NCBI RefSeq assembly: GCF_014268495.2
Contig: NZ_CP077087.1
Location: 5,778,501 to 5,842,500, forward strand
Source: Pseudomonas monsensis
Lineage (GTDB): Bacteria; Pseudomonadota; Gammaproteobacteria; Pseudomonadales; Pseudomonadaceae
Direction of reading: 5' to 3'
DNA: 64,000 nt
The translations under genes were made by a program, and so were the position numbers. The notes under the pieces were generated by a model. The model was not told the DNA's origin. It saw nothing but the letters and a program-made list of their open reading frames with translations, and did no database searches. Position 1 is the first letter of the stretch. Every line of letters starts with the position of its first letter. Below, piece after piece: positions 24,775 through 33,500 of the stretch.

Positions 24775-26046
24775 TCAGACCGTCGCCTGGCCGCGCAACT
24801 GGCCATCACCGACCACGATGTACTTCTCGCAGGTCAGTCCTTCAAGGCCCACCGGGCCGCGGGCGTGCAGCTTATCAGTAGAAATGCCGATCTCGGCACC
24901 CAATCCGTATTCAAATCCATCGGCGAAGCACGTCGGGGTGTTGATCATCACCGACGCCGAGTCGACTTCCGCCACGAACCGGCGGGTGTCGGCGAGGTTT
25001 TCGCTGACAATCGAGTCGGTGTGATGGGAGCCGTAATGGTTGATGTGTTCGATGGCCTGAGCCAGGCCGTCGACCACGCGGATCGACAGGATCGGCGCCA
25101 GGTATTCGGTGCTCCAGTCGTCTTCGCTGGCCGGCACGGCGTCGATGAATGCCCGGGTGCGCTCGCAGCCACGCAGTTCGACGCCTTTTTCGCGGAACTG
25201 CGCCGCCATCGACGGCAGGAAATCCTTTGCAACCGTTTGATCGACCAGCAACGTCTCCATCGCCCCGCAAATCCCGTAGCGATAGGTCTTGGCGTTGAAC
25301 GCGATGCGCTGGGCTTTCGCCAGGTCGGCGTGCTGGCTGACGTAAACGTGGCAGATGCCGTCCAGGTGCTTGATCACCGGCACGCGCGCATCGCGGCTGA
25401 TGCGCTCGATCAGACCACGGCCACCACGCGGCACGATCACGTCGACGTACTCGGGCATGGTGATCATTGCGCCAACCGCAGCACGGTCGGTGGTTTCGAC
25501 CACTTGCACCACCGCTGCCGGCAGTTCGGCCTCGGCCAGACCGCGCTGGATGCACGCGGCGATCGCCCGATTGGAATGAATCGCTTCAGAACCACCGCGC
25601 AGGATGGTCGCGTTGCCCGACTTCAGGCACAGGCTCGCGGCATCAATGGTCACGTTGGGACGGGATTCGTAGATGATCCCGATCACGCCCAGCGGCACGC
25701 GCATCTTGCCGACCTGAATGCCCGACGGACGGAAGCTCATGTCACGGATCGCGCCGACCGGGTCCGGCAGCGCAGCGACCTGACGCAAGCCGACGATCAT
25801 GCCGTCGATGCGCGCCGGAGTCAGTTCCAGGCGTTCCAGCAATGCCGGCTCCAGACCATTGGCGCGACCGGCGGCCAGATCCTGCTCATTGGCTGCAGCC
25901 AGCTCGGCACGAGCGGCGTCCAAAGCATTGGCAGCAGCCTGCAAGGCGCGGTTTTTCTGCGCAGTGCTGGCACGGCCGATGACCCGGGAGGCTTCGCGGG
26001 CGGCGCGACCCAATCGGGTCATGTAGTCAAGAACGGACTCAGTCAT
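24775..26046 (-). CDS. proA: Gamma-glutamyl phosphate reductase
   Basis: NADPH-dependent reductase making glutamate-5-semialdehyde for proline synthesis. It has 423 residues. The catalytic cysteine is C260 in NAKTYRYGICGAMETLLV, where the more usual Asn after the Cys is Gly. VIYESRPNVTIDAA-like (IIYESRPNVT at 124-133) and SGNATILRGGSEA are the other family signatures. The ATG at 26046 gives MTESVLDYMTRLG. The gene heads the nadD-rsfS-rlmH-mrdA-rodA run and is divergent from the 3-methyladenine glycosylase gene. Confidence 0.97.
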   Translation of the reverse strand: MTESVLDYMTRLGRAAREASRVIGRASTAQKNRALQAAANALDAARAELAAANEQDLAAGRANGLEPALLERLELTPARIDGMIVGLRQVAALPDPVGAIRDMSFRPSGIQVGKMRVPLGVIGIIYESRPNVTIDAASLCLKSGNATILRGGSEAIHSNRAIAACIQRGLAEAELPAAVVQVVETTDRAAVGAMITMPEYVDVIVPRGGRGLIERISRDARVPVIKHLDGICHVYVSQHADLAKAQRIAFNAKTYRYGICGAMETLLVDQTVAKDFLPSMAAQFREKGVELRGCERTRAFIDAVPASEDDWSTEYLAPILSIRVVDGLAQAIEHINHYGSHHTDSIVSENLADTRRFVAEVDSASVMINTPTCFADGFEYGLGAEIGISTDKLHARGPVGLEGLTCEKYIVVGDGQLRGQATV

Positions 26047-26223
26047 GGTCTGCTGGGGTCTTGGCAAAGAGGAAAGCGGCAGATTATAGCTGTCGCGTCC
26101 CGGGACTAACAGCGGTGACGGGCGGATGGTCGAAATGAACGGCGAATCGCCGACGTTAAGCCGTAGTTAAGCCGCGCATTGTTATCATTACGACCTCTTC
26201 AGCCTGGATAAACCTTGCCTGCC

Positions 26224-26943
26224 ATGTCCAACCTGACCGCTCGCAACCGCGCCGACAGCCTGCCGCAGGGGCTCCCGGACGCTTTTTTCGACCGAGACGC
26301 CCAAGTGCTGGCAAAGGATCTGCTCGGCAAAGTCATCCGTCATCGTGTCGGCAGTCTGTGGCTGAGTGCGCGGATTATCGAAACCGAAGCGTATTACTGC
26401 GCGGAAAAAGGCAGTCACGCGTCCCTCGGTTACACAGAAAAGCGTAAGGCTTTGTTTCTGGATGGCGGCCACATCTATATGTATTACGCCCGTGGCGGCG
26501 ACTCACTGAATTTCAGCGCGCAAGGGCCGGGCAATGCCGTGCTGATCAAATCGGCGTATCCGTGGGTCGATGACATCAGCGGGCAGTCGAGCCTGGCGCA
26601 GATGCTGCTGAACAATCCGGATGCACAGGGTCGCCCGCGCCCGTCACAAAAGCTCTGCGCCGGGCAGACATTGCTGTGCAAGGCTCTTGGCCTGAAGGTA
26701 CCGGTGTGGGACGCCAGGCGTTTCGATCATGAAATGCTCCTGGTGGAAGACACCGGACCGACACCGACCCACATCATTCAGACGACGCGACTGGGTATCC
26801 CCCATGGCCGCGACGAACACCTGATGTACCGCTTCGTCGACGCCAGCTATGCGCAATGGTGCACACGGAACCCGCTGCGCCGGGGCCAGGTCGAAGGGCG
26901 CGACTATTTCCTGCTGTCGGGGTCAGAAGCAGGTCTGAACTAA
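26224..26943 (+). CDS. DNA-3-methyladenine glycosylase (Mpg/AAG family)
   Basis: Base-excision repair enzyme of the AAG/MPG fold that removes alkylated purines. It has 239 residues from the ATG at 26224 (MSNLTARNRADS). Recognisable blocks are AKDLLGKVIRH, IIETEAYYCAEKGSHAS (with the catalytic Glu in ETEAY) and GGHIYMYYARGGDSLNF. It is the only alkylation-repair gene in the window and is divergent from proA. A REP pair follows it. Confidence 0.92.
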   Translation: MSNLTARNRADSLPQGLPDAFFDRDAQVLAKDLLGKVIRHRVGSLWLSARIIETEAYYCAEKGSHASLGYTEKRKALFLDGGHIYMYYARGGDSLNFSAQGPGNAVLIKSAYPWVDDISGQSSLAQMLLNNPDAQGRPRPSQKLCAGQTLLCKALGLKVPVWDARRFDHEMLLVEDTGPTPTHIIQTTRLGIPHGRDEHLMYRFVDASYAQWCTRNPLRRGQVEGRDYFLLSGSEAGLN

Positions 26944-26954
26944 AAGGAATTCCA

Positions 26955-27042
26955 TGCGGGAGCGAGCCTGTTCGCGAAAGCAGAGGGTCAGCCAAAAGAG
27001 ATTCAACTGACACACCCTCTTCGCGAGCAGGCTCACTCCCCC
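26955..27042. repeat. REP palindrome pair
   Basis: GCGGGAGCGAGCCTGTTCGC near 26956 and its inverted copy TTCGCGAGCAGGCTCACTCC ending near 27039 belong to the same class as 11578-11642. It separates the glycosylase gene from the DedA-PAP2 gene. Confidence 0.82.
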
Positions 27043-27077
27043 AGCGAGCCGATTGAATATTTGATGGAGTTTTTTGT

Positions 27078-28394
27078 ATGGGCCCATGGCTCGAAAGCGT
27101 GACCGGTTGGCTGGCGGCCAATCCCCAGTGGCTGGCCGCAGCGGTGTTCGTCGTGGCCCTTGTCGAATGCCTGGCGATCGCCGGACTGATCGTCCCTGGC
27201 ACGGTGTTACTGTTTGCTGTCGCCGTACTGGCCGGCAGCGGCGCGCTGTCGTTGAGCGAAACCCTGTTGCTGGGTTTTCTCGGCGGGATTCTCGGCGATG
27301 CAATCTCGTACTTCCTTGGCCGGCATTTCCACCAGAACATCCGACGCCTGCCGGGGCTGCGCCACCACCCGGAATGGATGGCCGGGGCGGAAACCTATTT
27401 CCAGCGCTACGGTATCGCCAGCCTGTTGGTTGGCCGCTTTATCGGTCCGTTGCGGCCGATGCTGCCAATGGTGGCCGGCATGTGCGATATGCCGTTCCCG
27501 CGTTTTGCCGCCGTCAGCCTGCTGGCCGCCGCCGGGTGGAGCCTGGTTTACCTGCTGCCGGGCTGGGCCACCGGTGCGGCCATCCGCTTGCCGCTGCCCG
27601 AAGGCTTCTGGCTGGAAGCGGGCATTGTCGCCGCCAGCATCGCGGTCATGGTGGGCCTCAGTGTGAACAGCAGTCTGCGCCGTCACCGCCGGGCAACCCT
27701 CTGGATCAGCAGCATGAGCCTGCTGATTCTGATCGGCCTGTTCATCGGCTATCCCTATCTGAATGCGCTCGATCAAGGGGTGATGACCCTGGTGCAGGAG
27801 CATCGTCAGCCGATGCTGGATGAAATCGCGGTGACGCTCACCCTCATCGGCGAATTCCGCAACATGCTGATGTTCAGCACCCTGCTGACCGTGCTGCTGT
27901 TGCTGTGCCGGCAATGGCGACATGCGCTGTTCGCCGGCGGCACGTTGCTCTGCACCGCTCTGGCCAACACCGCGACCAAGCTATTCTTCGCCCGTGTACG
28001 CCCGGAGGTGCTGACTGACCCGATCACCAGCTACAGCATGCCCAGCGGGCATGCCTCCGGCTCGTTTGCATTGTTTCTGACTCTGGCCGTCCTTGCCGGA
28101 CGTGGACAACCGCCCCGCCTGCGCCTGACCTGGCTGCTACTCGGCTGCATTCCTGCGCTGGCGATTGCCCTTTCACGGGTTTATCTGGGTGCGCACTGGC
28201 CGACGGACATTCTCGCTGGCGCGATGCTGGCGACCTGCGTGTGTGCGGCAAGTCTGTGGCTGAGCCAGCGCAAGGCTCCTCTCGGTGCGATGCCGTACAA
28301 AATCTGGTGGCTGATCATTCCGGCACTGGTGCTGCTGTTCAGCTTCTTCGTCCTGCGCCATTTGCCGCATACGATGTTGCGTTACGCCTACTGA
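27078..28394 (+). CDS. DedA-PAP2 fusion membrane protein (phosphatase)
   Basis: A 438-residue polytopic protein joining two modules. Residues 1-200 are DedA-like (GLIVPGTVLLFAVAVL, GGILGDAISYFLGRHF, RYGIASLLVGRFIGPLRPMLP), the lipid-carrier flippase-type family. Residues 210-438 are a PAP2 phosphatase with KLFFARVRP (301-309), PSGH (322-325) and SRVYLGAHWPTD (366-377). These supply the catalytic Lys/Arg/His set for dephosphorylating lipid phosphates, such as undecaprenyl pyrophosphate or phosphatidylglycerol phosphate. The fusion suggests that transport and dephosphorylation of a lipid phosphate are coupled; the substrate is inferred, not shown. GATGGAG lies upstream of the ATG. Confidence 0.92.
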   Translation: MGPWLESVTGWLAANPQWLAAAVFVVALVECLAIAGLIVPGTVLLFAVAVLAGSGALSLSETLLLGFLGGILGDAISYFLGRHFHQNIRRLPGLRHHPEWMAGAETYFQRYGIASLLVGRFIGPLRPMLPMVAGMCDMPFPRFAAVSLLAAAGWSLVYLLPGWATGAAIRLPLPEGFWLEAGIVAASIAVMVGLSVNSSLRRHRRATLWISSMSLLILIGLFIGYPYLNALDQGVMTLVQEHRQPMLDEIAVTLTLIGEFRNMLMFSTLLTVLLLLCRQWRHALFAGGTLLCTALANTATKLFFARVRPEVLTDPITSYSMPSGHASGSFALFLTLAVLAGRGQPPRLRLTWLLLGCIPALAIALSRVYLGAHWPTDILAGAMLATCVCAASLWLSQRKAPLGAMPYKIWWLIIPALVLLFSFFVLRHLPHTMLRYAY

Positions 28395-28694
28395 TAGCCC
28401 CTCTCTCGCCACTCTCTGCGAATTGACGCCGGGAGTGGCGCCGCACTCCCCCCGCCCCGTTCTGAAAGCTGCTCTTGATTGACTCAAGTGAGTGGCTGCC
28501 TGCGCACTAAACAAAAAACCAAGTTACATATTTATATTAAACATCTTCACAACCAACACTTCACCAGTGCAAAAATCCATTAAATTAAAAAGCATGACGC
28601 TGACTCCACCCCGAAGAAAAATTACTTGAACAGAACAGCAACTGAACACATTAACCATTAATAAATTTAAACACCTATTAATAATGAGCATTCC
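28395..28694. other. AT-rich intergenic region upstream of the ADP-ribosyltransferase gene
   Basis: No gene seen. GGGAGTGgcgccgCACTCCC at about 28431-28450 is a short hairpin that may end the DedA-PAP2 transcript. From about 28500 the sequence turns strikingly A/T-rich compared with the flanks. Such composition in Pseudomonas often marks foreign DNA bound by the xenogeneic silencers MvaT/MvaU, which is an inference here. Confidence 0.5.
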
Positions 28695-30392
28695 ATGAGC
28701 CCTAAAATACCGCGCAAACAGTCGACTTCAACTTCGCAAAGTACAGAGACAACAACACCAATAGCGCATCGCTCCGACAATCCGCCAGGCACTTCGATCC
28801 CTCTTGCATCAAGGCCCTTTGGCACGCCAGACACGACAAACCCGTTTCGGCCCCGTCATCCAGAGCAGAGTGTGAGTCACGCCCTGCCGCCGACGGTTGA
28901 AGTGACTGCGCTCCCCAACCGGAACGCCGGCCAGGCAACGGCCAACAGTCCGGTGGACCGATACTGGAGCGCCACACCTCTCCTGCGCGGCATGCAAGCT
29001 GCTGACGGCGAGGGTTTTCGCTACGTGGTCGGACGCAAATTCGTCGATGTCGAGCATGACGGTGAGGTGCACACCGCGCACGCCGGCCTGGATGAAACCC
29101 TCGGGGTTTATCGGCTGAAAATGCTCACCGAACGAACACCTTCCGGCCCGATCCTCTACAAAAATCCCGAAGAACCTACCTGGCGCCTGACCGAGCAACG
29201 CCAGTCACCCCTGAAACGTCCCGCAGACACTGCCAGCGAAATGGCTCAGGCCTCTGGTTTGCCACCAAAACAGTTCAAGCCGACGAAGTCCGAAAACCCC
29301 GTCACCGATCTGCTGCAAAACGCCCTGAGTCAGTTGCATCCGACCTTGAGTGCGGATCAACGCAAGAAGTGGTTGCAGTCTTACAACCTGTTGCCCAGTC
29401 AGTTGTCTCGCCTGCAACAAGACTTGCGTGCAGAACTGAAAATCCCGCAGTGGGCCGAATCACACAAACGCCTGGTTGAAGACCCTGGCAGTCCGCAGCG
29501 TCTCGACGCCCTCGCCCGCGACATGGTCAATGAACTGAACCTGAAACGCGGCGCCCGACACCCCTGGTATGACCCCGAAACCAGCATGACCGATGCCGTG
29601 CGCGAGGCACTCCTGGCGAAAGCAGGTTATCGGCGTAACAAGAACAATTGCCTGTACCGCACCGATGTCCCGGCAATGTTCAGAGGCGATGATCGCACGC
29701 CCTTCGAGATCGCCAGAGACGACACCATGCTGCCTCGCTACCGCCACAGCCCCGGCGCCTCGACCGAAAAACCGATCAGCTCCACGTTCAGTCTCAAGGA
29801 GGGCATCGGTTACGCCAGTGCGCCCGATCCCGAATACCTGCTCTACAACAGCCAGACGAACAAACACCCGGGCAAACTGAAATCCGACGCCAGCGACAGT
29901 GATTCCGACAGCAGTGAATCTGCTGAGTGGTCGGATGATCCCGATAGCCCGGTCGCCTGGGATCATGACCGCGATTACATTGCGACCCGGACAAAACAGA
30001 CGGTCATGTTTCTTTACGTACTGGATACCCGAGGTCTGGAGGTCGTGCCGCACGAAGAGAATCATCTGTTCAACTCGAAGGTTGAGGACACTGCCAGTTG
30101 GTTTCCCGATGACGAGTACGAAGGTCTGGTGTCTGTCACCACCAAGGGTATCGAAGCAGAGCGGGTCTGGTTGTTGAACACGGAAATGACGAAAGCGGCC
30201 AAGGTCAAAGACATTGATCAGGCGGCGGGAGACCGTGCGGATTTCATAGAAGAATCGACCCACTTCGGCACGTCCAATAAAAACCAGTATGACGCGTTGA
30301 TCGACAAGGTCGAGGCCTTGGGTGATCCAATACTTCGGCTTTCAGGCAATAAAAATGAATTTGCCGATGACATCGTCTGGCCCGAATTTTAA
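28695..30392 (+). CDS. Putative cholera-toxin-like ADP-ribosyltransferase (toxin/effector)
   Basis: A 565-residue protein with no signal peptide. Residues 1-85 are Ser/Thr/Pro-rich and probably disordered. Residues 85-165 form a compact module ending in SGPILYKNPEEPTWRLTE, of a type I recall from large Pseudomonas toxins. Residues 200-310 are mainly helical. The C-terminal part aligns by eye with the cholera toxin A1 R-S-E motifs. FRGDDRTPFEI (329-339, Arg330) parallels YRADSRPPDEI, with LPR at 346-348. SSTFS (362-366) parallels the STS strand. FLYVLDTRGLEVV is followed by DDEYEGLVSV with E474-x-E476 as the ExE catalytic pair. An acidic Ser/Asp-rich insertion (396-427) sits between STS and ExE. 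Host target and secretion route are unknown. The spacer upstream is AT-rich, and a probable pore-forming partner follows 204 bases downstream. Confidence 0.75.
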   Translation: MSPKIPRKQSTSTSQSTETTTPIAHRSDNPPGTSIPLASRPFGTPDTTNPFRPRHPEQSVSHALPPTVEVTALPNRNAGQATANSPVDRYWSATPLLRGMQAADGEGFRYVVGRKFVDVEHDGEVHTAHAGLDETLGVYRLKMLTERTPSGPILYKNPEEPTWRLTEQRQSPLKRPADTASEMAQASGLPPKQFKPTKSENPVTDLLQNALSQLHPTLSADQRKKWLQSYNLLPSQLSRLQQDLRAELKIPQWAESHKRLVEDPGSPQRLDALARDMVNELNLKRGARHPWYDPETSMTDAVREALLAKAGYRRNKNNCLYRTDVPAMFRGDDRTPFEIARDDTMLPRYRHSPGASTEKPISSTFSLKEGIGYASAPDPEYLLYNSQTNKHPGKLKSDASDSDSDSSESAEWSDDPDSPVAWDHDRDYIATRTKQTVMFLYVLDTRGLEVVPHEENHLFNSKVEDTASWFPDDEYEGLVSVTTKGIEAERVWLLNTEMTKAAKVKDIDQAAGDRADFIEESTHFGTSNKNQYDALIDKVEALGDPILRLSGNKNEFADDIVWPEF

Positions 30393-30596
30393 ACAACTCG
30401 ATACTGAGGGCAGACTTAATGACGACCACCCTATGACATACGACCACAGCAGAACTAACATTTTATTTAAATATCAAGAAACCAACTAACTGCACCGCTC
30501 AACTTTCAATCTTTATATTCACACTACAATTTTTCCCAACGGAATACCGATTCCAACACCGGTGTCCGACCACGCCTGTTTTTAAAGGATTAAATA
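30393..30596. other. AT-rich spacer between the two putative toxin genes
   Basis: No gene seen. The stretch is A/T-rich compared with both flanking genes and ends with AAAGGATTAAATA before the next ATG, a usable ribosome site. It is long enough for a separate promoter, and no terminator hairpin was recognised. Confidence 0.4.
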
Positions 30597-33500
30597 ATGG
30601 CGAAACTTATTACAGCATCAGTGGAACCCACCCTCGATGCAGTCATTCACATCACGCCGATCAGCACTTCGGCCAACCACCATGCGCCGGTCTCGCGACA
30701 GGTTGAAATCGTCCCCAGCGCACCACCGCTGACACCGCCGCCCGCCCGCCCTGTGCAGAACCCTGCGCCTCTTGCACTCAAGACGCTCGACAAACGCCTG
30801 GGGCCGCTGCGCATCGGCGAGTTCACGATCAGCCGCGTGGAACTGCAAGCCATGGGCGCGACAGTGAATGGCGAACACATCAGTGGCGCCAATGCCCACC
30901 TGGAGGCCGCCGACAAAACCTTTCTCGATGCGCTGGGTTTCGATCCGGCTCAGGTCGAATCGCGCATCAAATCCACGGACAACCCCGACAGCAGCAAAGT
31001 CGCCACCCTGTTTTTCGAGATTGCCTGCAAACGCTCACCCACTGCCGCACCGCTGTTCATTGCCTCCACGCCTCTTGCGCCTGGCAACCCGATGGCGCGC
31101 TTCGACAAACTGCTGGGCTCGGCACAAAAAATCGACATCCATCGCGTCGATTCCCTTGAGCACATGCCGGGCTGGGTCAACCGCAGCAAAAGTTATTTGC
31201 AAAGCGGTGCCGGCGTCGGCCTGCAGGCCTACGGCATCTACAGCGGCCTGATCGGGATTGCCGAGGCGATCAAGGTCGGCGATCTCGGCGAAGCCGCGTT
31301 CAATGCCGGCGGCATCAGCAGTGAAATCGGTTCGTTGATCATTGAGCGGGGCTTGAGCAAGGGTGGCGAAGCGATGTTCCAAAGTGGCGCGACGGTGTTC
31401 AACCGGTTTCCCGCCACCAGCATCGGCAAGACCCTGAGTCGCGGCGCGGGCCTGTTTGCCAGTGCTATCACGCTGCCCTTCGACATCATTGGTGCGGTCA
31501 AGGCTTTTAACGCGGCGGCGGGCACGACAGGCAAGGCAGCGCAGGATCACTACGTCAGCGGCGGACTCAGCGTGGCCGGTGCGGGAATCAGCATCGCCCT
31601 GGGCCTGGCGGCGCTCGCCGGTTTTGGCAGCGTTGCCGGCCCCCTTGGCCTGGCCGCGGCAGCCGTGCTGGTACTGGGTGCGGAAATCTACCGCGCCGCG
31701 CGGGTTGTCGATGACATTGATGACTACATCGAACTGGGTTTCCATGAGCGTCTGCGTTCAGGCTGGTTTGCCTTCACCCATCAAGAGCTGGATCAGGACG
31801 TGATGGACCGGTTCAGGATCGCCAAGGCCACCGGCGACCACCGCCAGCAACAGCAGGCCTCGGCCACCGCCCTGTTGCAGGGTGCCTATAAAAACTATAT
31901 CGAACACGTGGTGAACGGCAGCTTCAATGTCCAGTTACGCCCGATCAACGTATGGCGCCACCAGTGGGACGCGAGCGCCGGCGAACAACCGTTCAAAGTC
32001 GAGAACGAGCCGGTGGTGGTTTCCAGCGATGACCACATTGATGCGCGCGACGGTTTGCCACCCGACCTCGAGCGCGTCGTCAGCGGTGAGGCCGGCGACG
32101 GGAAAGGCGTGTTGTGGCGCCTGGATGACGGTTACGACCGGGTGGTCGGGGTGAAAAACAAACCCAACTACTTTACCTATCGCACCGACGCCAAAAACCT
32201 GACCGGTGGTGACAAGGACGACACCTTCCTCTTCGAGGTCGCCGAGACCGAGTTCGACAGAGCGGTGCGGCCAGCACGCACGAGCATCCTCGATGGCAGT
32301 GCAGGCACCGACCTGCTGGCGTTCGAAGGGGCACGGCCCAGGCGTGAAACGCGCTTTGTCGGCCATGACGTCCACTTGCCCAGCGGAGAGGTCGCACTGC
32401 GCAGTGGCGACCCGCAAATCGCCGATATCAGCGTGGCGCAGATCAAGGACATCGAGAACATCTCGACCCTGCGGCAGGGTTCGAGCAAGGTGACAGGCGA
32501 TGATCGCGCCAATGTCATCGTTGCCAATGGCTACGACACCGTGACCGCCGGAGCAGGCGACGACAAGTTGGTCATTCGCGGTGCGCAGGTCAACGTCGAC
32601 GGCGGCGCGGGGACCGATCGCTACTACATCGCCGAGACGTCCATCGAGGCGACGATTGTCGAAAACGGTCAACAGATCAGTCACATCGAACTCGGCTGGC
32701 CAGCAGAGAACATTCAACAATGGCGAATTGTCGGCACCTCGCTGGTCATCACTTCACGACGGGGCGCAGACGGCGAGCTGCCGGAGCACACCCTGACCAT
32801 CGAGAACGTCTACAGAACGCTCAATGGTCAACGTCAGGTGATCAACAACCTGCTGCTTTTCATCACGTCTGATGGTTACGAGCTATTGCCGGTCCTGCCG
32901 GCGCTGCTGCAGGACCTGTTACCCCACACGACTGAAGTCATCGTGACCGTCAACGGCAGCCGCCCGCCGGCCCCCTGCATCATCAACGGCGGTGCTCTAC
33001 ATCCCAAGGCTGCGCAACCGCAACATTACTTCATGTCGCGCAACAACCGCAGAGTCGACTTCAGCGTGCCACACGGCACGGCCAGAACGTCCAGCGTCAT
33101 TCACCTCGACTACAACAGTACCGAGTTGCTTGGCCTCGGCATCACTTACAGCGTTGACAGCAACAAGGGCGTATCGGGGTTTTCCTACCTCACCTACAGC
33201 GCTTTCACGATCCGGCTGCAACTGCTAGCAAAAGCTGTTTTTCTATCGAATGTGGTGGGCGAGCGATCCGACAATAAAACCGACGTCGGTGGTGGACGCA
33301 TGGCCGCCGGCATCGAAACCCGGCATGACGTAGTGCTGGTGTTCAAGGATGGCGAATCGTATCGCCTCGTGCCGCCAGCCCTTTCCTATATCGCTGATTC
33401 CGCAACCCCCGGTTACCAGTCACGGCCAGCACCGGAGTGCCTGAAACCGCGGCATGGCCGCTATCTGTTCAACCGTCCACAGGTGACTGAACGCCATCTG

